IMG/VR virus record: IMGVR_UViG_3300009285_001081 | Coordinates: 1-22,599 of that record | Strand: one strand, 5' to 3' | DNA length: 22,599 bases | From: a virus | Shown here: positions 6,187-12,259 of the stretch, piece by piece | How the letters are laid out: every line of letters begins with the position of its first letter | How positions within the stretch are numbered: the first letter of the stretch is position 1 | Notes under the pieces: generated by a model | What the model was told of the DNA's origin: nothing | Databases searched by the model: none | Seen by the model: only the letters and a program-made list of their open reading frames with translations | Made by a program: the position numbers and the translations under genes

Positions 6187-6429
6187 ATGGCAAGTAAATC
6201 TTGTGATGAATGCGGGTCTGAAGAACTGTTAGTGATACACGACAAACGCCGGCTATGTAAAAACTGTCATGCCGAAGCACATGGTCAAGCACTTAGCTTC
6301 TCACACCCTACATTAGAGATTATTGAGGAAATACGGGCCCAAGGAAAGTCTTATGAATTCATCGCCAAGCATCTCGGAATATCAAGACAACGAGTCTATC
6401 AGATAAGAAATGGATCAAATGGTAGTTAG
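6187..6429 (+). CDS. Zinc-finger plus helix-turn-helix regulator, opposite strand within the head module
   Basis: The 80-residue protein has an N-terminal CDECG and CKNCH pair (about 6-29) forming a likely four-Cys zinc site. It is followed by a helix-turn-helix: EIIEEIRAQGKSYEFIAKHL then GISRQRVYQIRNG, the pattern of sigma region 4 or resolvase-type HTH domains. It should bind DNA. It is the only plus-strand gene among 14 kb of minus-strand genes. Its 3' end overlaps the convergent scaffold-position gene by 15 bases, and its promoter region faces the capsid promoter, so autoregulation and control of the capsid promoter are natural guesses. No Shine-Dalgarno site precedes the ATG, consistent with a leaderless mRNA. 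Reading as a shadow is unlikely because the motifs are coherent. Confidence 0.75.
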   Translation: MASKSCDECGSEELLVIHDKRRLCKNCHAEAHGQALSFSHPTLEIIEEIRAQGKSYEFIAKHLGISRQRVYQIRNGSNGS

Positions 6430-7215
6430 ATCAATTTTCCCCGCCTTCAGAAGCTCTACATACTTAGGATAGTCATTTTTACGAAGCATACGAGCCTCGT
6501 CAATAGACAATTTATCGGATTTTGGCTTAGGCCTGTCGTTCGGACCCCCCGACCCCGTAGGAAACATTTGTCCTTTGCTGGCCGGTTTAACACTTCTGCC
6601 CAATTCCCACAAAAATGAAGATACTATGTCTTTAAGATCGGCCCCCCGACGAGTTGGTTTAGTGGCAAACACCCTGAAATCAGTCTCACGCCCCTCAAGT
6701 TCCGAGTTATCTATCAAAGTCCGGGGATCAGATATAAAAGCATCCACCTTTTCATGCCATACTTCTATATCTTTAGATTCTTTGTGCGCTTCAGCAATAA
6801 TGGCAAATCTGCGTTCGTTGCGAGTATTGCTTTTGGCGATCTTCTTGGTCGCCTCGTCCATGATTTCCCAATCTGGATATTCTTTAATCATTTCTTCATC
6901 AGTAGATTCAGGTATCTCACCAGCCTTATCAATCGCCTCGGCCATCTTCTTCGTCTTAGAATGAAGAATTTGCCCCTCTTTAGTGGATTCCACAAATCTT
7001 TTCTTGTAATCTATTTCCGGCTCCGGCTCCACAACAGGTTCAGGTTCAGGTGCTGGCTCTACAACAAGCCCTGGCTCCACAACAGGTTCAGGTTCAGGTG
7101 CTGGCTCATCTAGTTTTGGTTCCGGCTGATCTTTCAACGCTTCCGCTTCTTCAAGGGACTTCTTAATATCCGCATCAAGTTCTTCTTTAGTTGGTTTTGT
7201 ATGTCCTTTAGGCAT
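6415..7215 (-). CDS. Probable capsid scaffolding protein
   Basis: The 266-residue protein is strongly charged and probably mostly helical. Residues about 1-70 are a Lys/Glu head followed by a Pro-Glu-Val low-complexity tract (EPAPEPEPVVEP repeated). The middle and C-terminal parts are Lys/Glu-rich helices, and the tail ends LRKNDYPKYVELLKAGKIDL. No enzyme motif is present. Position between portal and major capsid, composition and length fit a P22-like scaffold, which guides shell assembly and leaves before packaging. The sequence itself shows no unique scaffold signature, so the call rests mainly on context. It has its own promoter and a folded leader. It overlaps the convergent zinc-HTH gene by 15 bases at the 3' ends. 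Confidence 0.6.
   Translation of the reverse strand: MPKGHTKPTKEELDADIKKSLEEAEALKDQPEPKLDEPAPEPEPVVEPGLVVEPAPEPEPVVEPEPEIDYKKRFVESTKEGQILHSKTKKMAEAIDKAGEIPESTDEEMIKEYPDWEIMDEATKKIAKSNTRNERRFAIIAEAHKESKDIEVWHEKVDAFISDPRTLIDNSELEGRETDFRVFATKPTRRGADLKDIVSSFLWELGRSVKPASKGQMFPTGSGGPNDRPKPKSDKLSIDEARMLRKNDYPKYVELLKAGKIDLTTI
7025..7107 (-). repeat. Exact 35-base direct repeat, period 48, in the scaffold-position gene
   Basis: The same 35 bases occur at 7025-7059 and 7073-7107, in frame with a 16-codon period. They encode the EPAPEPEPVVEP tract. Exact identity suggests a recent duplication that could change copy number. Confidence 0.8.
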
Positions 7216-7219
7216 AATT

Positions 7220-7243
7220 CTAACCAGTCCCTTACGGGGTTAG
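7220..7243 (-). promoter_or_regulatory. Foldable leader element before the scaffold-position gene
   Basis: On the minus strand, CTAACC (7238-7243) can pair with GGTTAG (7220-7225). Inside, CCC-GTAA-GGG offers a GNRA-type tetraloop. The element ends 4 bases before the ATG at 7215. Its CCTAACC and GACTGGT pieces recur in the capsid leader in the same order. Confidence 0.45.
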
Positions 7244-7256
7244 GTTCAACAATTAG

Positions 7257-7286
7257 ATATTAACCACAAGAATTATCAGGTGTCAA
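7257..7286 (-). promoter_or_regulatory. Sigma-70-type promoter for the scaffold-position gene
   Basis: TTGACA (7281-7286) overlaps the stop codon of the upstream 55-residue gene. TAATAT (7257-7262) follows after 18 bases, or TTAATA after 17. The predicted leader is about 35 bases. Its first 16 bases match the capsid promoter at 15 positions. Confidence 0.65.
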
Positions 7287-7450
7287 GCTCTTTTGCTCTT
7301 TCGTGGTTTTTGGCCGCCAGCAATCGCACCCATGAATCTCCTTTGTTTTTTAGTCAATTTGTGACCACGAACCGTGCCGTCAGCCAAAATCTTCTTGGCT
7401 TTAGCACTGGTCAATTTCTTCCCATTGCCCATGCGTTTTCCGTGTTGCAT
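7283..7450 (-). CDS. Small basic phage protein near the portal gene
   Basis: This 55-residue ORF starts MQHGKRMGNGKKLTSAKAK and continues with ILADGTVRGHKLTKKQRRFM, then GAIAGGQ and a basic tail. The A-K-x-I-L-x-D-G-T-V-R-G-x-x-L-T-x-K-Q-R-R-F pattern recurs in short proteins encoded next to portal and capsid genes in many phages; I know of no assigned function. It is strongly basic, so it may contact DNA or the acidic scaffold. AAGGTG lies 7 bases before the ATG. Its TGA stop overlaps the -35 box of the next promoter, so this gene ends the upstream transcription unit. Confidence 0.75.
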   Translation of the reverse strand: MQHGKRMGNGKKLTSAKAKKILADGTVRGHKLTKKQRRFMGAIAGGQKPRKSKRA

Positions 7451-7460
7451 TGAAATCACC

Positions 7461-7784
7461 TTACCTCAATGAATTAGCCAGTCCAGCTATCGCATTCTCC
7501 ATTTGCTGTTTAGCCTTCTCTGGCGTAGATAAAAACGCTTCAAGTAACATATAGTTCCTTAGTCTAGCTTTTAACAAAATATCTTGATCCTTGGTATTTC
7601 CTGTTTTAGTGAGTTCCTGCTCCACAGCGTCCCGCATTGTAGCGATATACTGTTTAATTACTCCCACATTCAATTCTGACTGCTGAAACGCTTGAAGCCA
7701 AGTATTAAGCGTTTCCTTCTCTATAGGTTTTAACTCTTCATATTTAAGTCCGGCTTTCGATAATAAATCATCTATGATGCTCAT
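7461..7784 (-). CDS. Small helical protein between portal and scaffold-position genes
   Basis: The 107-residue protein is predicted almost wholly helical by eye. It begins MSIIDDLLSKAGLKYEELKP, has a central TWLQAFQQSELNVGVIKQY, and closes with QQMENAIAGLANSLR. No catalytic motif, signal peptide or membrane span is seen. Its ATG overlaps the end of the portal gene by 4 bases, so its dose is tied to portal. Proteins of this size and place are often head-assembly or scaffold-like factors, but I do not recognise the family. Confidence 0.65.
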   Translation of the reverse strand: MSIIDDLLSKAGLKYEELKPIEKETLNTWLQAFQQSELNVGVIKQYIATMRDAVEQELTKTGNTKDQDILLKARLRNYMLLEAFLSTPEKAKQQMENAIAGLANSLR

Positions 7785-9508
7785 GCTTGTGTAGGTTGAC
7801 CACTAACAACTGGCTGCGCCATTAAAGAACCTGTCGGTTGAGCACTTGGCATATTTTGTCCCACTTCCATAGTTTGTTTCTCTTCCTGCATTATAGCATT
7901 GGTATCTTCTGGAGTAAGATTAGCAAACTCCAGCAACTTCCTCTGATACACCTCATTCAACTTTTTATTAAACGGCATAACCGCCTTTACCGCATTTAAC
8001 TTCTGGAGAGTGTCTGTACTTTGCTTGTTTCTTTCATCTTGACTCCAAACCCGGCACCGATACCCGGACGCCGTCATCCAATCTTTAGGACCAATCTCAC
8101 GGGCATACAAATCCTGCGTATTTTTGCCGCTCTTATAAAACTTTACAACATCCAATCTATTGCTGGCAGCTTCAATCAACTTGATAAACATATTTCCCCG
8201 ATCCAACCATGCTTGGGTGTAAAACTTAGAGACACTTTTCGACCTCTCTTGAGCCTGACCGAGGGCTAACTCTACCTCTCCTAATGTAATTCTGTTTTGA
8301 GTCTGGACACCCTGTTGAGTTGGTGTAGCTGCTGTATTCTTTTCAATCATCTGCATGATAAAGTTCATCTCGTCCAAAGACTCTGACAAGTCTGGAATCT
8401 CCACTTTCTTCATTACCTCGTCTGGTTTGCCCGGCACCCCGTACCATCCCCAAGGAATGGGATTAAATGTAGACGGAACAAAACCCTCAATCGTTGAATC
8501 GTAATAGTGCATCCCAAAGTTTCTAAGCGTCCGATTCTCAACCAGCTGCGAGAACCACGAATCCAGCACCTTATTCAACGGTCTAACTGAATCCCCTTTG
8601 CCGTCGCTCCAAAAGTCCTGTTTCTCCACGTCGCCAGCCCAAGTAACGTATGGGTAATGGTTTCTGAAGAAATGATCCTTGGTTGTACCAATCACTTCTT
8701 CCAGCCTCTTTTTCATCAAAATCTTCTGGTCATCCGCTTCAACATACAACCAAATCTGTTCTTCCTCGTTCCCCTCTTTCCTGAAAACAAAATGCAGACT
8801 AAGTTCGACTATCACTTCTCCAAGTATAGGATTGTCTACATCCGGTACTCCCATATTAGACATTTTGCGGTTCTTTTCAGTCAACATCCTCTGATTAGCC
8901 ACATTCTTTATCAATCCTTGATTCGTGGCGTGCCATTCTTTCAATTCCACCACTTTCTTCTGGTCATAGTCCTGATTTTTCTCCAGTGAGGATAATGGCG
9001 TAAAGATATGTGAGTGAATCAGAAACCGTGAGGAGTGAAGATTGTATGGATCGCAATATCTATCCACCAAAATGTCCTGCGGATCAGTTACTGTCATCTT
9101 AATCTTGCCGTCTACAACCTGCCATTGGTCAAATGTCCGACCAAACAACCACTCTTGCTTTTTGTCCACAATATCCTGCAACTCAAAGTTATTATCTTCC
9201 CCGGTAATTCTCCAATACTCGTTCTTAAAATACTCTGCTTGTTTGTCATTATCTAAATTCTCAAAGTAATTCACCGGCATATCGTCCATGCTGGCCAAGT
9301 TTGTCTGACAAGCCAACTTCATCATGGGAAGATGCACCGACTGACGCTGGGTCAAGCGATTGATAACCACTTTGTCCCTGTAAAAGCTGTACGTTTCCTC
9401 CCAGGGGTCATGCCGGCGCTGTTGATAGTTATACCCACCATCTTTGTTAAGCAAAAGTGTCTGGAGCTCTAAACTCATCGGATCAATGATTACTTTTTGG
9501 TCTGCCAT
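7781..9508 (-). CDS. Portal protein
   Basis: The 575-residue protein lies directly after the large terminase gene and has the length and character of phage portals. It has an N-terminal helical and Gln/Asp-rich region, a mid-part with many Trp and charged strands (such as a WAGDVEKQDFWSDGKGDS segment near 295-312), a helix-rich stretch containing ALGQAQERSKSVSKFYTQAW (about 425), and a Pro/Gln-rich flexible C-terminus. The portal is a dodecameric ring at one capsid vertex through which DNA is pumped and the tail attaches. No single motif proves the call; order, size and overall pattern do. A weak promoter-like pair (TTGCGT, 18 bases, TAATAT at 9515-9520) sits before the start. Confidence 0.8.
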   Translation of the reverse strand: MADQKVIIDPMSLELQTLLLNKDGGYNYQQRRHDPWEETYSFYRDKVVINRLTQRQSVHLPMMKLACQTNLASMDDMPVNYFENLDNDKQAEYFKNEYWRITGEDNNFELQDIVDKKQEWLFGRTFDQWQVVDGKIKMTVTDPQDILVDRYCDPYNLHSSRFLIHSHIFTPLSSLEKNQDYDQKKVVELKEWHATNQGLIKNVANQRMLTEKNRKMSNMGVPDVDNPILGEVIVELSLHFVFRKEGNEEEQIWLYVEADDQKILMKKRLEEVIGTTKDHFFRNHYPYVTWAGDVEKQDFWSDGKGDSVRPLNKVLDSWFSQLVENRTLRNFGMHYYDSTIEGFVPSTFNPIPWGWYGVPGKPDEVMKKVEIPDLSESLDEMNFIMQMIEKNTAATPTQQGVQTQNRITLGEVELALGQAQERSKSVSKFYTQAWLDRGNMFIKLIEAASNRLDVVKFYKSGKNTQDLYAREIGPKDWMTASGYRCRVWSQDERNKQSTDTLQKLNAVKAVMPFNKKLNEVYQRKLLEFANLTPEDTNAIMQEEKQTMEVGQNMPSAQPTGSLMAQPVVSGQPTQA

Positions 9509-9544
9509 ATTGCTATATTAAACCGCCATTATGTTTGTACGCAA

Positions 9545-10792
9545 CTATCCTGGCAAACCTTCAAATAACGGCTTGATACCACCCGGATCGTTAGGCTTCC
9601 AGTTTACTAGTTTCTGCCCGCTCGCAATAGCATAACGAAGAGCATCCATTGTGTGATCCCATCCCTCCCCTGGCTCATTAAGAATTTTTTCATTCTTGTC
9701 CGTAATCCATACATAATTCCTATACTCTTTAATTATATTCAAACTCTTTTTAGTCACTGAAATCCTCTGATCTTGAACAAACCCAATACTCCATTTGATA
9801 AATGTGTCTGTTTTGTTCTCGCCCCTTTGTTTTGAGACTCCGACAATATTGACACCATAGCTTTTAATCTCGTCTATACTCTTGGGTTCCGCACTATCAG
9901 CAATTACTAATGCTCCCGGCAAAGCAAGAAAGACATCTGCGATCAGCTTATTAGACAATCCTTTCAAATAGGTTTGCTCATCCAGAATATAACCACCGTT
10001 GTATTTGTAGACAGCCACAATAGCAGTCGGATCGTTTGAGTAACCAAAGTCCAGCCCATACTTATCAAGCCTCGCCTCATGGGGAACCTCGTCTATAAAT
10101 TCCCAACCTTTGTAAATACGACTCTCAATTACTCCAAGCTGTCCGAGACCATAAACGGTCCACCAGTTTTTATTATTACGATGAGACTCAATCTCTTTCT
10201 TACTAACTACATCTAATCCCTCATTATCCAAATAAGTCAGGGTAATAAAATCAATATCGTCTTTTCGGCTTGGTAGCATATCCAAATAAAACCAAAACTC
10301 ATTCGTTGGATTCCAGTCGAGCCAAACCACTTCCCTCGTCCGAGTAATCAATTGATCGACAATGTTGAAATGCAAGTTATTACACTCATTCAAAAACAGT
10401 ATGTCCCGGCGTGGCCCATGAGCCTTCCCATAGGTGTCTACTGAAAAAAACTCTAGTTTGTTACCATTATTCCAAGTGTATATGTGTTTAGTTTTATTCC
10501 ACTTGCTATCATCCCAGTACCCCCGATCTTTCATTATTATCTCAAAATCCAACATCGCCCCTTTTTCCAAATGAGGGTACGATTCGGAAACCACGGTTGC
10601 CAGTTTCTCTCTTTCTTGCCTTTTTTGACAGTAATCAATAAGCCAAATAAGAATCGAGACTGTCTTAGAAGCCGACGTTCCACCACACACTGCTCGAATC
10701 CTTTTGGTCAACTCAAATATCTTCTTAGTAGCAGAAGTATCAACTATGTTGTACTGTTTCTGTTGCTCTTCCTCCATATATGGGCTTACCAT
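9545..10792 (-). CDS. Large terminase subunit (packaging ATPase and nuclease)
   Basis: In this 415-residue protein the ATPase domain has a Walker A-type loop, GGTSASKT at 37-44, preceded by the RIRAVCG strand. Walker B is DILFLNECNN near 130. The nuclease domain has the three expected acidic sites: KYGLDFGYSNDPTAI, then ALVIADSAEPKSIDEI, then GWDHTMDALRYAI near the C-terminus. These match the PBSX-like/T4-like TerL family. The protein pumps DNA into the prohead and cuts the concatemer. Its start overlaps the small subunit gene by 53 bases; an alternative ATG is at 10777. The Walker A loop has Ser where Gly is usual before Lys, a variation common in this family. Confidence 0.92.
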   Translation of the reverse strand: MVSPYMEEEQQKQYNIVDTSATKKIFELTKRIRAVCGGTSASKTVSILIWLIDYCQKRQEREKLATVVSESYPHLEKGAMLDFEIIMKDRGYWDDSKWNKTKHIYTWNNGNKLEFFSVDTYGKAHGPRRDILFLNECNNLHFNIVDQLITRTREVVWLDWNPTNEFWFYLDMLPSRKDDIDFITLTYLDNEGLDVVSKKEIESHRNNKNWWTVYGLGQLGVIESRIYKGWEFIDEVPHEARLDKYGLDFGYSNDPTAIVAVYKYNGGYILDEQTYLKGLSNKLIADVFLALPGALVIADSAEPKSIDEIKSYGVNIVGVSKQRGENKTDTFIKWSIGFVQDQRISVTKKSLNIIKEYRNYVWITDKNEKILNEPGEGWDHTMDALRYAIASGQKLVNWKPNDPGGIKPLFEGLPG

Positions 10793-11156
10793 CGGTTTTT
10801 ATATCCAGATGGTCAGTGATACGCTGTTTGAGTTTGTTGTATTCTTTCAAAGCGCCAAGTTTGTTAGTAAAGTCTGCGTTTTGAGTCAAAAGCATTTTCA
10901 ACTGTTTGTCCACAAAAGCATCATTTAATCCACCTTCTTCAAGAAGTTCATTGATCCGATTCAGAATCTTAACATTTGTTAACAGCCGAGAAGCGGCCGC
11001 TACACACGTTTTGTACCAGTTCGGTTTTGACCTGTCTACCTCATCCCCATAAGCCTCCATATAACTTTCAACCCCGTTCCCAAAAAACTCTCTGTCTGTC
11101 GCATAAAGCTGACAAAATAATTCTTGCTTTGGATTTAACTTATCGTCTGTTGCCAC
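10740..11156 (-). CDS. Small terminase subunit
   Basis: The 138-residue protein starts with LNPKQELFCQLYATDREFFG, the opening helix of Terminase_2/XtmA-like small subunits. An Ala/Tyr-rich HTH region follows (YMEAYGDEV and CVAAASRLLTNVKILNRINE), then a coiled C-terminal part (LKMLLTQNADFTNKLGALKE) typical for oligomerisation. It recognises viral DNA and regulates the large subunit. The start is GTG, preceded by AAAGGAG at good spacing, and it overlaps the stop of the 30-residue membrane ORF by one base (TAGTG). Adjacency to TerL makes the call firm. Confidence 0.85.
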   Translation of the reverse strand: MATDDKLNPKQELFCQLYATDREFFGNGVESYMEAYGDEVDRSKPNWYKTCVAAASRLLTNVKILNRINELLEEGGLNDAFVDKQLKMLLTQNADFTNKLGALKEYNKLKQRITDHLDIKTDGKPIYGGRATETVQHS

Positions 11157-11248
11157 TATTCTCCTTTCAAATCTCTATATAACTCATCACACAATTTTAC
11201 GCCAAACATATAACCAATAGCCAAAAACAATACAGCCAGGACAATCAT
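11156..11248 (-). CDS. 30-residue single-span membrane protein
   Basis: This tiny ORF begins MIVLAVLFLAIGYMFGV, one membrane span, followed by a charged tail (KLCDELYRDLKGE). Its ATG overlaps the stop of the 82-residue gene (ATGA), and its TAG overlaps the GTG of the small terminase. The tail also encodes the small terminase's ribosome site. It fits its neighbours perfectly at both ends, so it is probably translated. No known function. Confidence 0.6.
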   Translation of the reverse strand: MIVLAVLFLAIGYMFGVKLCDELYRDLKGE

Positions 11249-11493
11249 TTCTTCTCCTTCTTCTGCTTTGCCAACTCCACGTCTTCCTTTTTAATCTCTT
11301 CCGGAGTTAAAACAGCCCTGACAACCAATCCATTATTCGATCCACGAACTTTCTCAATTATAACAATCTCCGGCACAAATCCGAATTTCTTCATTAAATG
11401 AATCGGCATGAATTGCCGGCCAGGTTTATCTTTCAACTTAAACGGCGTACTACTCCTAACTCTCAATCCTTTGTTTTCAATTTTCTCACTCAT
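11245..11493 (-). CDS. Unknown 82-residue basic protein
   Basis: A Lys-rich protein with a compact middle: RQFMPIHLMKKFGFVPEIVI, then EKVRGSNNGLVVRAVLTPEE, then a Lys/Glu tail ending KQKKEKK. The P-x-x-L-x-K-x-G-F-x-P segment could be a small DNA-binding or swapped-hairpin fold, but I do not recognise a family. Both ends overlap neighbours by 4 bases, so it belongs to the operon leading into the terminase genes. Confidence 0.6.
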   Translation of the reverse strand: MSEKIENKGLRVRSSTPFKLKDKPGRQFMPIHLMKKFGFVPEIVIIEKVRGSNNGLVVRAVLTPEEIKKEDVELAKQKKEKK

Positions 11494-11771
11494 ACTGTCC
11501 TCAATCCTACATAAAAAGTTCTATTAGATAACGAAGATGAACAATAAGGACACTGCGTCATCGTGGCTTTTCTCAAATAACCCTTCTGCAACAAACCGAT
11601 TAAAGCATTCAATGTTGTCGGTTGGCCCACACTAGTCATTATCATATTCTCAATTATCTCTTTTTGGGGTATGGGAGTCTTCTTCTCCCTCGCCCAAGAA
11701 TTTACAAAGGTCATTATATCAGTTTGTAGTTTCGTTATCTCACTAAGATTAGAATAAACAGCTTGGGGCAT
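11490..11771 (-). CDS. Winged-helix protein with a CPYC motif, likely regulator
   Basis: The 93-residue protein from ATG 11771 starts MPQAVYSNLSEITKLQTDIM. The core looks like a winged helix: helix 1 IMTFVNSWAREKK, then PIPQKEIIENMI, then the recognition-type helix QPTTLNALIGLLQKGYL, then a wing (RKAT, CPYCSSS, FYVGLRTV). It probably binds DNA, perhaps the TGAACA array about 330 bases upstream. A longer GTG start at 11798 is possible, but a TATAAT box (11790-11795) overlaps that start, which favours ATG 11771 with a leader of about 12 bases. Alternative: a small structural wing domain. Confidence 0.6.
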   Translation of the reverse strand: MPQAVYSNLSEITKLQTDIMTFVNSWAREKKTPIPQKEIIENMIMTSVGQPTTLNALIGLLQKGYLRKATMTQCPYCSSSLSNRTFYVGLRTV

Positions 11772-11789
11772 TTTTATACCAACTTGTCC

Positions 11790-11817
11790 ATTATACACCC
11801 ACTGTAAGCCCCGTAAA
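11790..11817 (-). promoter_or_regulatory. Promoter candidate before the winged-helix gene
   Basis: On the minus strand, TTTACG (11812-11817) and the exact -10 box TATAAT (11790-11795) are 16 bases apart. The -10 lies 18 bases from the ATG at 11771. The -35 box is poor. Confidence 0.45.
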
Positions 11818-11863
11818 CAGCGGTTCCGGTGGTTCCCTTGCCCTCACTACCTCTGCATTAGCC

Positions 11864-12079
11864 TCAACCTTGCCACGCCCTGTATGCTACTTCACCGCTT
11901 GTTCCAAATATGAATACCGCCCAACTAAACTGCTTGAACACCCCCAGCCGTTCCAGCGCTTCGTAATAGCTTTCAATCAAAAGCTGCGACTGCTCTGTTT
12001 GCTGATGCGACTGACACCAGGCACCGGCAGACGCCAGCTTCTTAAAAAGAGATTTAATTTCCAACAAGTTATTACTCAT
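11864..12079 (-). CDS. Unknown 71-residue protein downstream of the repeat array
   Basis: The frame from ATG 12079 begins MSNNLLEIKSLFKKLASAGA and continues through helical ESYYEALERLGVF to a Trp/Phe-rich end. A longer GTG start at 12145 would put coding sequence across the hexamer array and is less likely. After the stop, the +1 frame stays open and reads protein-like (KVEANAEVVRAREPPEPLF) to 11791, so the gene may be frameshifted or use a programmed shift. No family is recognised and no ribosome site is visible. Moderate confidence that it is a gene. Confidence 0.5.
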   Translation of the reverse strand: MSNNLLEIKSLFKKLASAGAWCQSHQQTEQSQLLIESYYEALERLGVFKQFSWAVFIFGTSGEVAYRAWQG

Positions 12080-12101
12080 ACAGTTTCGTGAAAAGAGAGT
12101 G

Positions 12102-12255
12102 TGTTCAAAAAGCGTGTTCACTATTACATAGTGAACAGTGAACACACTTTTTTAGATAACACAGGGATTTTGAACAGGCTTTTGAACACTGTTTTATGGT
12201 TATGGCTATAATAGGCTATATTATAAAGCGTGTTCATGAACAGACTCCATGAACA
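12102..12255. repeat. Array of nine TGAACA hexamers, iteron or operator cluster
   Basis: TGAACA or its complement TGTTCA occurs nine times: 12102, 12115, 12132, 12139, 12171, 12183, 12231, 12237 and 12250 (first base). Several extend to TGAACACGCTTT or TGAACACACT. Two copies form a perfect inverted repeat (GTTCACTAT-TAC-ATAGTGAAC, 12116-12136), and the copies at 12231 and 12237 are back to back. Between copies 6 and 7 lies an AT-rich stretch with GGCTATA twice (12204, 12214). The array fills the gap after the helicase gene. It fits a replication origin with iterons or a multi-site operator. Confidence 0.75.
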
Positions 12256-12259
12256 GGGT

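Noticed and set aside
6098-6292. Minus-strand ORF across the capsid promoter and the regulator gene
   Set aside because: It covers promoter boxes and is antisense to the coherent zinc-HTH protein; no motif.
8021-9269. Several plus-strand ORFs of 70-110 codons
   Set aside because: They are antisense to the portal gene, with no ribosome sites and no recognisable motifs.
12102-12255. CRISPR array
   Set aside because: The repeated unit is only 6-12 bases, in both orientations and with irregular spacing, which fits protein-binding sites rather than CRISPR repeats.
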